DNA of 64,000 nucleotides, from the NCBI RefSeq assembly GCF_023078835.1, contig NZ_CP090898.1, positions 870,045 to 934,044 of the forward strand, given 5' to 3'. The DNA comes from Synechococcus sp. NB0720_010 (lineage in GTDB: Bacteria; Cyanobacteriota; Cyanobacteriia; PCC-6307; Cyanobiaceae). Under the pieces are notes generated by a model. That model made no database searches and was not told where the DNA came from. It saw nothing but the letters and a program-made list of their open reading frames with translations. How positions within the stretch are numbered: the stretch's first letter is position 1; each line of letters starts with the position of its first letter. Made by a program: the position numbers and the translations under genes. Of the stretch, positions 29,964 through 39,055 are shown piece after piece.

Positions 29964-30548
29964 TCAGCGCTCGTCTGGACCGTGGAACGCGGCACTGAAG
30001 ACCAGAAGGTCAATGCCGCTGAAGAGGAAGCTGATCCCCACCAGGATGCCGATCACGCTCAGCAGACCCAGGCCCTTCATCGAAACGATGATCAGGCCAA
30101 GGATCAAGGTGACGATGCCATTGGCCAAACCCCAGCCCCAGCCGGCCATCTCCCGATGGGACAGGGAAACGATGCTGGCCACCGCACCCTCCACCAAAAA
30201 GACGATGCCGATGGCGAAGGCCAACGCCGCCACTTGAGCGGCAGCCGGTTCAACCCCAGCACTGAACTGCTGGATGATCCAAGCCCCGGTGACCACAAAC
30301 AGGGTCGAGACCACGAGGCGCCAGAAGCAGTGCCATTGGCTCAGTTGCCTCGAGCGGTTGAGGCTGTTCACCCAGCCGATGATGCCGCCGACCAAAAAAG
30401 CCAGGGCTACCACCACCGTCACCCAGGCGGAGGCAATCATCGGGAAGATCAGGGCAAGGACACCCAGCACCAGCAGGAGGATGCCCTCGGCCACGGTGAA
30501 GCTGCGCAGGGCGCCCACCATCAGACCGGAATTGTCGTCAGAAGCCAT
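29964..30548 (-). CDS. HdeD-like DUF308 membrane protein
   Basis: A 194-residue integral membrane protein with six hydrophobic segments arranged as three DUF308 helix pairs, for example EGILLLVLGVLALIFPMIAS, then ALAFAIGIVFLVEGAVASIVSL and ANGIVTLILGLIIV. E. coli HdeD belongs to an acid-resistance cluster, but the family's molecular role is unknown. The ATG at 30548 begins MASDDNSGLMVGALRSF. It is single in its transcription unit. Confidence 0.82.
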   Translation of the reverse strand: MASDDNSGLMVGALRSFTVAEGILLLVLGVLALIFPMIASAWVTVVVALAFLVGGIIGWVNSLNRSRQLSQWHCFWRLVVSTLFVVTGAWIIQQFSAGVEPAAAQVAALAFAIGIVFLVEGAVASIVSLSHREMAGWGWGLANGIVTLILGLIIVSMKGLGLLSVIGILVGISFLFSGIDLLVFSAAFHGPDER

Positions 30549-30603
30549 GAAGTGTTCAGCGGGAACACGAACCCCCGGAACGTAGGCATGGCATCTGGTG
30601 TTG

Positions 30604-31257
30604 TCAGCTCCAGCCGTGTTCCTTCAACCAGGCGTCACTGATCGGGGCCGTCGACGCCGTCCCGTGCTGCAACAAGCGTTCGGTGTACTTCGCCAGCAGG
30701 TCCGCCTCCAGATTCACCGCCGTGCCGCGCTGCAGATGCTGCAGGGTCGTCGTGCCCCAGGTGTGGGGGATCACGGCGATCCAAAACTCAGCCCCGTCCT
30801 GACTGCAGCCAGCCACCGTCAGGCTGATGCCATCGACAGCAACGCTGGCCTTCTCGCAGATGTAGCGACCAAAGGAGGGATCCTGCCAACGCAGCGTGAG
30901 CTTCCAAGAGGCGCTTTGCTGCTCCACCCCCACCACCTCGCCCAAGCCGTCGACGTGGCCGCTGACCAAATGGCCGCCCAGTCGATCCTGAAGACGTAGG
31001 GCCGGCTCCAGGTTGACCCAGCCCCCACGGTCGGCCTTGGTCGAAAGGGTGGTGCGGCTGAGGGTCTCCTCACTGACATCGGCCGAGAACCCACTGGCGG
31101 AGCGCTCGGTCACCGTCAGGCAGACCCCATCAACCGCCACGCTGTCCCCGAGGGCCAGCTGGGCCGGATCGAGCTCAGAGCCCCGGGGGATGCGCAGCCG
31201 CAAACCGCCGCTGCTGCGCTGCAGCTCTCCGGTGGCCTGAACCAGCCCAGTGAACAT
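30604..31257 (-). CDS. ribE: Riboflavin synthase alpha chain
   Basis: Dismutates two 6,7-dimethyl-8-ribityllumazine molecules to riboflavin. The 217-residue protein starts MFTGLVQATGEL and has the expected two lumazine-binding repeats: DSVAVDGVCLTVTE in the first and KASVAVDGISLTVAG in the second, with GHLVSGHVDG in between. The length and both repeats are complete. It is divergent from the bifunctional nuclease gene. Confidence 0.95.
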   Translation of the reverse strand: MFTGLVQATGELQRSSGGLRLRIPRGSELDPAQLALGDSVAVDGVCLTVTERSASGFSADVSEETLSRTTLSTKADRGGWVNLEPALRLQDRLGGHLVSGHVDGLGEVVGVEQQSASWKLTLRWQDPSFGRYICEKASVAVDGISLTVAGCSQDGAEFWIAVIPHTWGTTTLQHLQRGTAVNLEADLLAKYTERLLQHGTASTAPISDAWLKEHGWS

Positions 31258-31312
31258 GCGGTGGCCTGATCAACACTGGCCATAATCGGGCAGAAGGGAA
31301 AGCGGGCAAGCC

Positions 31313-31834
31313 ATGGTCGAAATGCGAGTGGCCGGCATTGCCCTCGACGCCGCCAGTCGAAGTCCGATCGTGCTGCTCCGCGATCCATCCGGGCGGCGTC
31401 AGGTGCCCATCTGGATCGACCAGGCCCAAGCCCAAAACATCATGGCCGGGCTCAGCGACCAGACCCCGCCCAGGCCCCTGAGCCATGACCTGATGGTGGA
31501 ACTGCTGCAGGCCGGGGGGCTGGAGCTGAGCAAGGTGATCGTCCACGCCATCGAAGACAGCACCTTTCGTGCCGTGCTGAAACTGCGCACCGAGGGCGAC
31601 GAGGAGCTGGAGCTCGACGCCAGACCCAGCGACGCCATTGCCCTGGCCGTCCGCACCGGCAGTGGGATCTGGATGCTGGAGGAGGTCGTCGCTGATGCCT
31701 CCATCCCCGTGGATGCTGAGGCCGATGCGGAAGATGCCGCCGATTTCCGCCGCTTCATCGATGGCATCAGTCCCGCCGAGCTCGTGAGGCACATCAACCA
31801 AGCCCAGACGGAGGCGGAGGAAGACCCTGGCTGA
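31313..31834 (+). CDS. BFN domain (DUF151) bifunctional nuclease family protein
   Basis: A 173-residue protein with the conserved DUF151 core: MRVAGIALDAASRSPIVLLRD, VPIWIDQAQAQNI, PLSHDLMVELLQAGG and the acidic DARPSDAIALAVR. Plant homologues have reported DNase and RNase activity and bacterial ones are widespread in photosynthetic species. The tail after about residue 145 is acidic and helical. It is followed closely by the aldo/keto reductase, whose true N-terminus may overlap its 3' end. Confidence 0.85.
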   Translation: MVEMRVAGIALDAASRSPIVLLRDPSGRRQVPIWIDQAQAQNIMAGLSDQTPPRPLSHDLMVELLQAGGLELSKVIVHAIEDSTFRAVLKLRTEGDEELELDARPSDAIALAVRTGSGIWMLEEVVADASIPVDAEADAEDAADFRRFIDGISPAELVRHINQAQTEAEEDPG

Positions 31835-32945
31835 ACGCCGCCCCTTTGGCCAAGGACCACGGGTCTCCCCGTTCTGCCTGGGCACGATGCGGGCCACCAG
31901 CAGCCCGCAGCAGATGGCGGAGGTGCTCGATGCCGCCCTGGCCGCAGGCATCAATCACATTGAGACCGCCCCGGCCTACGGCCCCGCAGAAGCCTTCCTG
32001 GGCCAGGCCCTGCGTTCACGCCCCCCTGGGGAGCTGGTGCTCACCAGCAAGCTGCTGCCGGGGATCAGCCTGGAGGAGGGACAGACGCAGCTCCGCGGGA
32101 TCCTGCAACGCCTAGGAGTGCAACAGCTGGACAACCTTGCGGTCCATGGCCTCAACCGCAGGGCGCACCTGGATTGGGCCCTCGAGGGGGCCGGAGCGGA
32201 TCTGCTGCAGTGGGCCCTGGGGGAGGGACTGGTCACCCAGGTGGGGTTCTCGAGCCATGGCGAGCTCTCGCTGATTGAGGCCGCCCTCGCCTCTGCCCGC
32301 TTCAGCTTTTGCAGCCTGCACCTCCATTGGTTCGATCAAACCCGACTGCCCATGGCCCAGGCGGCCCTGCGGGAGGGAATCGGGGTCCTGGCCATCTCGC
32401 CAGCCGATAAGGGGGGCCGGCTCTACGCCCCACCTGAGCAACTGCGCGCCGACTGCGATCCCTTTGAGCCCTTGGAGTTGGCCTATCGCTTCCTGCTCGA
32501 TGCGGGCATCTCCTGCTTGACCCTGGGGGCCGCCCAAGCCAGCGACCTGGACCTGGCCCAACGCCTCATGGTCGACAGGGAGATTGGTCTGGAACCGAGC
32601 CATCGCCAAGCCCTGGAGCGCGCCTGGCAGGCCGGCCAGGGTCGACTGGCTGAGACCGCCTGCCAGCAGTGCCGGGCCTGCCTGCCCTGCCCCAACGAGG
32701 TACCGATCCCGGAGCTGCTGCGCCTGCGCAACCTGGACCTCGGCCATGGCCTCAGCGCCTTCGCCCAGGAGCGCTACAACCTGATCGGGAGAGCAGGGCA
32801 CTGGTGGGAGAGCGTGAATGCCTCCGCCTGCGAAGGCTGTGGCGATTGCCTACCGCGCTGTCCCCATCAGCTCCCCATTCCTGAACTCTTGGCCGAAACC
32901 CATCAACGCCTGGCGGCCGCACCCCGGCGCAGGCTTTGGGGTTAG
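31827..32945 (+). CDS. Aldo/keto reductase with C-terminal 4Fe-4S ferredoxin domain
   Basis: Family signs are the AKR barrel (INHIETAPAYGPAEAFLGQAL; VHGLNRR; GFSSHGEL) followed by a C-terminal Cys-rich domain with CQQCRACLPC and CEGCGDCLPRCP, enough for an iron-sulfur ferredoxin module. The first ATG, at 31887, would cut off the strand that precedes LGTMRAT. In-frame codons from CTG 31827 encode LAERRPFGQGPRVSPFCLG, which fits the normal AKR N-terminus. No ATG, GTG or TTG lies between an in-frame TGA at 31785 and 31887, so a CTG start (listed here) is inferred. The substrate is unknown; a ferredoxin-linked redox role is plausible. Confidence 0.75.
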   Translation: MAERRPFGQGPRVSPFCLGTMRATSSPQQMAEVLDAALAAGINHIETAPAYGPAEAFLGQALRSRPPGELVLTSKLLPGISLEEGQTQLRGILQRLGVQQLDNLAVHGLNRRAHLDWALEGAGADLLQWALGEGLVTQVGFSSHGELSLIEAALASARFSFCSLHLHWFDQTRLPMAQAALREGIGVLAISPADKGGRLYAPPEQLRADCDPFEPLELAYRFLLDAGISCLTLGAAQASDLDLAQRLMVDREIGLEPSHRQALERAWQAGQGRLAETACQQCRACLPCPNEVPIPELLRLRNLDLGHGLSAFAQERYNLIGRAGHWWESVNASACEGCGDCLPRCPHQLPIPELLAETHQRLAAAPRRRLWG

Positions 32946-34021
32946 CGGCTGAGGGCCTGATCCCACAGGGTCTGCCAGCGGCTGCGCTCCGCGGGCGTGA
33001 ACACCGGCAAGTTGTTGCAGCGTTGCAGCACCGCCTCACTGGGGAGCAACAAAGGCCGCAGTCGCTCAGGCCAGCGCTGCAGAACAGGCTCCAAGCGCTG
33101 ACGCGGAAGAGGGGGCACCCAACCCGCCGCCAACAGGCGATCCACCAGGGGCAGGCTGAGGCCATCGCGCACCCACTCCAGGGGAAGTGGCGGATCCACC
33201 CCCGCAGTGTCCTGGGGGGGAAGACGGAGCAGCAGCTGCCACCAGAGCGGAGAGCCTGACTCCGGTAGGAAGGCCAAAAGCCGCGGATCTTTCTTCAGCA
33301 GGGGAATCGCCCGATGGCTGGGAACCACCGCCGCATCCGCCTCACCGGCCAACAGCAGATTCAGGCCATCGCGCTCATCCAGCGCCAACGCCTGCCCCAC
33401 CAACTGGGACAGCTGCTGCGGCAGCGCTGGGTTGCTCAGGGCCTTGGGATCTCCGCTGGAGAGACCCAACTGACGCAGGGCCAGCTCGATCACCACCCGC
33501 GGACTGGAGGGCAGCACGACCTTGCCGCGAAGGCTGGGATCGAGCAGCAACGACCAACCCAACTCGCGCTGCCGCCAGAGGTCCGGGCGACTGCGGAGCA
33601 CCAACAACCAGGTGCCAAAGGCCCACGGGAAAGCCAGGGGAACAGCGCCCTCAGCCGCAAACAACCGACTGGGGGCCTGGGCCATGGGCGCCAGCTGCTC
33701 CAGCAGGGCCGGAGCCTCGAGGGGCTGGAGCCGGGCACGATCGAGCTGCTGGGCCCAGCCGTCTCCAAGGGCCAACAGGGCAGCCCCCGCCAGGGGCTGC
33801 TCCTGCAAGGCGGAGCGATCCACCAGGCTCAGGAGCTGCTCCGGGCTCTCCAGGGCGCGGGGCTGCCAGGGCGATGGCAGCTCCTGCAGCCAGGCCTTGG
33901 GCAAGTCCCCTTTCACGCTCAACAGCTGCGGCTGGCCAGAGCGCGCCGGTGCACAGCCGGCAGCCGCGCCCAGGGCCGCCACTGAAGCCATCAGTTGCAG
34001 AGCGTGGCGGCGGGAAGTCAC
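32942..34021 (-). CDS. Solute-binding lipoprotein (PotD/Fe-binding type)
   Basis: A 359-residue periplasmic binding-protein-like lipoprotein. The N-terminus has SRRHALQLMASVAALGAAAGC, a twin-arginine-like signal with lipobox AAGC and the modified Cys near residue 23. The rest resembles type II extracellular solute-binding proteins of the spermidine/putrescine/iron group (VPLAFPWAFGTWLLVLR; LRGKVVLPSSPRVVIELALRQLG; LLAGEADAAVVPSHRAIPLLK). No transporter permease or ATPase is adjacent, so the ligand is unknown. The GTG start is at 34021. Confidence 0.78.
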   Translation of the reverse strand: MTSRRHALQLMASVAALGAAAGCAPARSGQPQLLSVKGDLPKAWLQELPSPWQPRALESPEQLLSLVDRSALQEQPLAGAALLALGDGWAQQLDRARLQPLEAPALLEQLAPMAQAPSRLFAAEGAVPLAFPWAFGTWLLVLRSRPDLWRQRELGWSLLLDPSLRGKVVLPSSPRVVIELALRQLGLSSGDPKALSNPALPQQLSQLVGQALALDERDGLNLLLAGEADAAVVPSHRAIPLLKKDPRLLAFLPESGSPLWWQLLLRLPPQDTAGVDPPLPLEWVRDGLSLPLVDRLLAAGWVPPLPRQRLEPVLQRWPERLRPLLLPSEAVLQRCNNLPVFTPAERSRWQTLWDQALSR

Positions 34022-34030
34022 AAGCGCAGG

Positions 34031-35149
34031 CTAGGCCGGGTGCTGCAGCTGGTCACAGGCCTGCTCACAGGCGTCCTGCAGCGCCTGCAGCGAACGCCCA
34101 CTGAGCTGCCAGAGGGCGGCCAAGCCCCCAGCGCCCACTCCCTCTTTGACGTAGCCGCGCTCGTAATCGAGCAACTCCGGGCGGCGGCTCTCCGTGAAGC
34201 GCAGGCCCGTGGCAAAGGCCAGCGGCTGCACCGCAAAGCGCTGGGCCAGTTGCAGCATCAGCCCTGGGAAATCGCTGGCCACCTCATGGGCCACCCAGGC
34301 GGTGGTCACCACCGCCGCCTGCTGGCAGAGCTGCTGGCGCTCAGGCGGTGTACACGCCGCCAAGGCCAGGGCCAGAACAGCCGCCATCTGACTGCCGCCC
34401 GCCAAGAGCAACGGCGTTCCCGCCAAGGCCGCCTGCTTCAGCAGGGCCGCCGCAACCACCTGCATCGGGTCACCCACCGCAGCCAACACAGCCTGGGGGC
34501 TGGCATCGGCAGCCAATTGAGCAGCCGCCAATCCCCGTTGAACCAAGCGCGCCTTGAGCTGGTGATCTGGCTGGCGAACGCTGCCACTGACTAAGCCCAT
34601 GGAGGGAATCCCCAGGGCCTCCAGGACCGCCAGGGCGGTGGTCGTTCCCCCAGGCACACACTCGCTGAGCAACACCGGTTGACCGGAGCGGGCCAAGCCG
34701 CGGCCCCAGCGCTCCCCCCAGCCCCAGAGGGCTTGCACCCGCTCGGGATCCATCGCCCGTCCGCCGCTGAGGCAGCGCGCGGGCGACGGGTTGAGCTGGA
34801 GATGGGGGATGACCGGTGCGACGGGCGCCCCCAGATTCAGCACCAAGGGCTCCAGGGCCAAGCCCTCCAGAACCGCCCAGGCAATCAAGGCGGGAGAGAC
34901 CCCCGCCGGCAGGGGCGGCAAAGCATGGGGTCGCCGAGCGGTCGGGCCCTGCCAGAGCAACTCGGCATCGGCGGCGGCCGTGAAGCGGCGGGATTCAGGG
35001 GTGGCCCCGGCGGCCGAGATCCCCGGCACCGCCGCCGTATCCGTGCCAGCCAGCAGCAACAACACTCGGGTCTCGCTGGCAGCGGCCCTGAGGCGCTGGC
35101 ACCACTGCTCCGCCCAGGCCGCCTCGCCGCTAATTCGCTCCAGTGTCAA
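34031..35149 (-). CDS. CobT-like nicotinate-nucleotide phosphoribosyltransferase (UPF0284/TIGR00303)
   Basis: A 372-residue protein of the UPF0284 group related to CobT, which activates the lower-ligand base of cobalamin. Markers are LLLAGTDTAAVPGISAAGATP, LNLGAPVAPVIPHLQL, the glycine-rich VLLSECVPGGTTTALAVLEALG and LLLAGGSQMAAVLALA. The start is taken as TTG at 35149, because it overlaps the stop of the upstream gene (TTGA) and precedes LERISGEAAW; the frame stays open far upstream but overlaps that gene. Marine Synechococcus makes pseudocobalamin, so the natural base may be adenine. This pairs functionally with cobM at 9.5 kb. Confidence 0.8.
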   Translation of the reverse strand: MTLERISGEAAWAEQWCQRLRAAASETRVLLLLAGTDTAAVPGISAAGATPESRRFTAAADAELLWQGPTARRPHALPPLPAGVSPALIAWAVLEGLALEPLVLNLGAPVAPVIPHLQLNPSPARCLSGGRAMDPERVQALWGWGERWGRGLARSGQPVLLSECVPGGTTTALAVLEALGIPSMGLVSGSVRQPDHQLKARLVQRGLAAAQLAADASPQAVLAAVGDPMQVVAAALLKQAALAGTPLLLAGGSQMAAVLALALAACTPPERQQLCQQAAVVTTAWVAHEVASDFPGLMLQLAQRFAVQPLAFATGLRFTESRRPELLDYERGYVKEGVGAGGLAALWQLSGRSLQALQDACEQACDQLQHPA

Positions 35150-35784
35150 AGCGGATCCAGGGCCAATAGGGGGCGCAACAAAGCCGGAGGCTCGCTGATC
35201 GGACTCTTCAGGCGGGGAAAGATCCAGAGGGCCACCGCATGCAGGGCCAGCACATAGATCAGGTTTTGCACCAGCACCAGGGCGAGGGCCATCAGCTGCA
35301 CCTGAAACAGATCCGGTCCACCGCCGATCTGGACCAAGCCAAGAAGCCGCTCCAGCACCTGGGAGGCGGCGGAGGTGATCAGGACCCAAAGGTTTTCGCC
35401 GAGGAGGATCGAGAGCACCGCCACCCGCACCAGGAAGCCACCGGCGCCAATCAACACACCCACGCCCCAGCTCAGGTACCAACTCAGACCCCGCCGCCAG
35501 CACCAGCCCAGCCAAAGGGCCAGGAAGCCATAGGGGAAGAGCACCAACGGACCGCGAATCGGCCCCATCAAGGCCACCAAGAGCAGGGCCGCCACGGCCA
35601 CACCCTCCACGGCGCAACGGCCGTTGTGGCGAAGCTGCAGCAACGCCAGGGGCAAGGGCAGCGCCAGGCGAAACAGGGCACCACCCACCGGGAGGTAGTA
35701 GAGGCCCACCCAGAGCAAGGCTGTGGCCGCCGCCAGATAGGCCGTATCGGTGAGCTGTCGGGCCTGACGGCGACTCAAGGACAT
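35146..35784 (-). CDS. DUF2232-like integral membrane protein
   Basis: A 212-residue membrane protein with about six to seven hydrophobic segments (YLAAATALLWVGLYYLP; LPLPLALLQLRH; GPLVLFPYGFLALWLGW; LGLVQIGGGPDLFQVQLMALALVLVQNLIYVLALHAVALWIF). It resembles the DUF2232/YybS group, some members of which act like S components of vitamin transporters, but the role here is unproved. The stop overlaps the CobT-like TTG start, suggesting a joint function. Confidence 0.7.
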   Translation of the reverse strand: MSLSRRQARQLTDTAYLAAATALLWVGLYYLPVGGALFRLALPLPLALLQLRHNGRCAVEGVAVAALLLVALMGPIRGPLVLFPYGFLALWLGWCWRRGLSWYLSWGVGVLIGAGGFLVRVAVLSILLGENLWVLITSAASQVLERLLGLVQIGGGPDLFQVQLMALALVLVQNLIYVLALHAVALWIFPRLKSPISEPPALLRPLLALDPL

Positions 35785-35798
35785 GGGATCGGGCCGGC

Positions 35799-36221
35799 CT
35801 AGCGCGGTTCAGGCGCAGCGGTGCGTGTGGGCGTCGTCCCGTTGGGGACGCGCTCAATGGTCTCCACTTCAAAGGCCAAGCCAGCGGCGCGCAAGGCCTG
35901 GGTCAGCACCTCCGCAGGGGCGGAAGGGTCAGCGGCGGGCAACTTGATCGTCACCCGATAGGGGGCCGGTGGTGCGCTGGGGCGAGGAGCCGCTGGCGCT
36001 TCAGGGGGTTTCGGCGCCGGCTTTTGGGCCACCGGTTTCTTCTCCTCCTTCTTGGGCTCGGCGGGCTGAGTCGGGGCGGGCGCAGCGGTTTTGTCCGCCG
36101 GCGCTGCGGCGGGGAGCGGACTGGAAAAACTCCGCGACAGCTGGTCGCCAAGGGGGGTGCCCTGGCAGCCGGCCAAGGCCGCTGCGAGCAACACAAGCGA
36201 ACCCCAGCGCAGTGGCGCCAT
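35799..36221 (-). CDS. Pro/Ala/Lys-rich lipoprotein, uncharacterised
   Basis: A 140-residue protein with a lipoprotein signal (LRWGSLVLLAAALAGC; lipobox LAGC with Cys19), a Pro/Lys/Ala-rich linker (PAEPKKEEKKPVAQKPAPKPP) that may span the periplasm or peptidoglycan, and a small folded C-terminus (YRVTIKLPAADPSAPAEVLTQALRAAGLAFEVETIERV). There is no named family. Its ATG overlaps the topA stop by one base (TGATG), so it is read from the topA transcript. Confidence 0.65.
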   Translation of the reverse strand: MAPLRWGSLVLLAAALAGCQGTPLGDQLSRSFSSPLPAAAPADKTAAPAPTQPAEPKKEEKKPVAQKPAPKPPEAPAAPRPSAPPAPYRVTIKLPAADPSAPAEVLTQALRAAGLAFEVETIERVPNGTTPTRTAAPEPR

Positions 36222-38938
36222 CAGCTGTCGGCCGCCTTGATGATCCTCACTGCGCTAGCCCGAAGCCGACCCGTTTTGGTGGTGGCCGGAGCTTTTTTCG
36301 CCGCGGGCTTTTTGGCGGCTGGTTTCTTGGCGGTGCTGGATTTCGCTGCGGTCTTACGGCCCTTGCCTTTGCCCGAGGCCGCCTTCGCGGCCAGCAACTC
36401 CACCGCCTGCTCAAGGGTGATGGTGTCTGCTGTTGTTCCTTCCGGCAGCGAGGCGTTCACCTTGCCCTGCTTGACGTACAGGCCATAGGGACCATCAAAG
36501 AGCTGGATGGCTTCATCGCCGCCCTCAGGGGTGCCGAGATCCTTCAGGGCCGTGCGGCCGCCGCGACCCCGCTTGGGCATCGCCAGCAACTCGAGAGCAC
36601 GGGAGAGGCCCACCATCAGGACATCGTCCTCAGCCTTGAGGGAGCGGTAGTCCTTCTCGCCCTTGCCCTTGTGGTGAACGACATAGGGGCCAAACCGACC
36701 CAGACCGGCCTCGACCTTGCCGCCATCGGGGTGTTCGCCCAGGTGCCTGGGGAGACGCAGCAGCCCCAGGGCGTCCTCCAGGGTCAGGTCCTCTGGCTTG
36801 GTGCCCTTGGGCAGGGAGGCCCGCTTGGGCTTGGGATTCTCGTCACTGACCTGACCGCGCTGCACATAGGGCCCGTACTGGCCAAACAGCAGATAGACCA
36901 AATCTCCGGTCTCGGGATCTTCACCCAACGCTTCGGGCCCATCGGCCTTCTGCTTGAGGATCAATTCCGCTTTGTCCGCGTCGAGATCCGCTGGAGTGAT
37001 CTCGTTGGGGAGGGTGGCCTTCAGGAGCTCTTCGCTGCCGTCGTCGGCCACGCGCTTGGTTTCCAGATAGGCCCCAAAGCGACCAATCCGAACCACACAG
37101 GGCAGCCCCTCCAGGGCAATGGTGCGGGAGGCGGTGGGGTCGATATCCCCTTCCCGCTGCTGAACCTGGGTCTCGAGCCCCTGATCACCCTTGTAGAAGC
37201 TCTCCAGGTAAGGGAGCCACTGCACCTTCCCGGTGGAGATGTCATCGAGGGTGCCCTCCATCCGAGCCGTGAAGCTGGTGTCCACCAAATCGGGGAAATG
37301 CTCCTCCAGCAGGGCCGTCACAGCGAAGGCCGTGAAGCTCGGGGTCAGGGCATTGCTCTGCAGGGTCGCGTAGCCGCGGTCGACGATCGTGCCGATGATC
37401 GAGGCGTAGGTGGAGGGGCGACCGATGCCCTCCTTCTCGAGCATCTTCACCAGGGCCGCTTCGCTGTAGCGAGCGGGGGGCTGGGTTTGGTGGCCCAGCG
37501 CCTCCACGCCTTTGCAGCTGGGGCTATCGCCGCTCTTCAGGCTTGGCAGCAGGACTTCCTGGCCTTCCAGCGCCGCATCGGGGTCATCGCTTCCCTCGAC
37601 GTAGGCGCGGAAGAAACCGGGGAAATCGATGCGCTTGCCGTTGGCCTTGAAGCTGGCGGGTCCGAGGCTGCCGCCATCCACCTCCAACTCAACGCTGAGC
37701 ATGGTCAGGCGGGCTTCCGCCATCTGGGAGGCGACGGTGCGCTTCCAGATCAGCTCGTAGAGGGCCAGGTCCCGGCCGTCCAAGCCAGTGGTGGAGGGAT
37801 CACGGAAGCTCTCACCGGCGGGGCGAATCGCTTCGTGGGCCTCCTGGGCGTTGCGGGCCTTGGTGGAGAACTGACGGGGTGAGCCGCTGAGGTAGTCCTT
37901 GCCGTATTTATCGGCGACACAGTTGCGGGCCGCATTGATGGCCTGGTCACTGAGATGCACCGAGTCGGTGCGCATGTACGTGATGAAGCCCCGCTCGTAG
38001 AGCCCCTGGGCCGTGCGCATGGTCTCGCGGGCCGAGAGACGCAGCTTGCGGTTCGCTTCCTGCTGCAGGGTGCTGGTGGTGAAGGGGGCAACCGGCTTGC
38101 GGGTGGAGGGCTTTTCCTCCACGGACGACACCCGCCAGGGCGCAGCCAAGACGGCCTCGCGCAGGCTGCGGGCATCGGCCTCGCTGAGCAAACGAACCTT
38201 GCTGCCGGCCTTCAGTCCACCGGTGTTTTCGTCGAAATCGGAACCACCAGCAATGCGCTCGCCCTTCAGGTGGGTGAGCTTGGCGTCAAAGGGGGAACTG
38301 CCTTGAGCCAGCTGGGCTTTGAGATCCCAATAGCTGCCGCTCTTGAAGGCACGGCGGGCCCGTTCCCGTTGGACCAGCAGCCGCACGGCCACGGACTGGA
38401 CCCGTCCGGCGCTCAGGCCCCAGGCGACCTTCTTCCAGAGCAGCGGGGAGAGGGTGTAACCCACCAGGCGATCGAGGATCCGCCGGGTTTCCTGGGCATG
38501 GACGAGCTCCATATCGAGCTCTCGGGTCTGCTCCAGGGCGCGACCGATGGCCTCCTTGGTGATCTCGTGGAAGACCATCCGCTTCACCGGCACCTTCGGG
38601 TTGAGCAGCTGCAGCAGGTGCCAGCTGATCGATTCCCCTTCCCGGTCTTCGTCGGTCGCCAGTAGGAGTTGATCGGCGCCCTTGAGGGCGTCCTTGAGTT
38701 CCTTGACCACCTTCTTTTTGTCCTTCGGCACCACGTAGAGCGGCTCGAAGTCGTTGGTGGTGTTCACGCCGAGATTGGCCCACTTCTCGCCCTTGTGGGC
38801 AGCGGGGATCTCGCTCGCGTTGTTGGGCAAGTCGCGCACATGCCCCATCGAGGCCTCAACCTTGAAGTCCTTCGGCAAGAACCCGCGGATGGTGCGGGCC
38901 TTGGTGGGGCTTTCAACGATGACGAGGGTGTGCGCCAC
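36221..38938 (-). CDS. topA: DNA topoisomerase I
   Basis: Type IA topoisomerase that relaxes negative supercoils. From the GTG at 38938 it has 905 residues: the TOPRIM domain starts [17 protein letters not shown] and contains [18 protein letters not shown]; the catalytic Tyr lies in [12 protein letters not shown]; domain IV follows with EAHEAIRPA. The C-terminal half carries repeated FGPYV/FGAYLE-type modules and ends in a Lys/Ala-rich basic tail ([12 protein letters not shown]) as seen in many cyanobacterial and actinobacterial TopA. The frame is open to 38983. It is divergent from ndhB. Confidence 0.95.
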   Translation of the reverse strand: MAHTLVIVESPTKARTIRGFLPKDFKVEASMGHVRDLPNNASEIPAAHKGEKWANLGVNTTNDFEPLYVVPKDKKKVVKELKDALKGADQLLLATDEDREGESISWHLLQLLNPKVPVKRMVFHEITKEAIGRALEQTRELDMELVHAQETRRILDRLVGYTLSPLLWKKVAWGLSAGRVQSVAVRLLVQRERARRAFKSGSYWDLKAQLAQGSSPFDAKLTHLKGERIAGGSDFDENTGGLKAGSKVRLLSEADARSLREAVLAAPWRVSSVEEKPSTRKPVAPFTTSTLQQEANRKLRLSARETMRTAQGLYERGFITYMRTDSVHLSDQAINAARNCVADKYGKDYLSGSPRQFSTKARNAQEAHEAIRPAGESFRDPSTTGLDGRDLALYELIWKRTVASQMAEARLTMLSVELEVDGGSLGPASFKANGKRIDFPGFFRAYVEGSDDPDAALEGQEVLLPSLKSGDSPSCKGVEALGHQTQPPARYSEAALVKMLEKEGIGRPSTYASIIGTIVDRGYATLQSNALTPSFTAFAVTALLEEHFPDLVDTSFTARMEGTLDDISTGKVQWLPYLESFYKGDQGLETQVQQREGDIDPTASRTIALEGLPCVVRIGRFGAYLETKRVADDGSEELLKATLPNEITPADLDADKAELILKQKADGPEALGEDPETGDLVYLLFGQYGPYVQRGQVSDENPKPKRASLPKGTKPEDLTLEDALGLLRLPRHLGEHPDGGKVEAGLGRFGPYVVHHKGKGEKDYRSLKAEDDVLMVGLSRALELLAMPKRGRGGRTALKDLGTPEGGDEAIQLFDGPYGLYVKQGKVNASLPEGTTADTITLEQAVELLAAKAASGKGKGRKTAAKSSTAKKPAAKKPAAKKAPATTKTGRLRASAVRIIKAADS

Positions 38939-39055
38939 AGGCAGGCGGTGAACCGCTTCCCTCTTTATCGCACCGGCGGTCAACCCCGGCGAGAAAGTCC
39001 GAAGGACGACGCCAGCGCGGCTACAGTCCAGCCCATCGGGCGTGATCCAACAGCT

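Noticed and set aside
35969-37882. Very long open frame (637 codons) on the + strand opposite topA
   Set aside because: It is antisense to clear TopA domains, has shadow-like composition rich in Gly, Gln and Leu, and shows no family motif.
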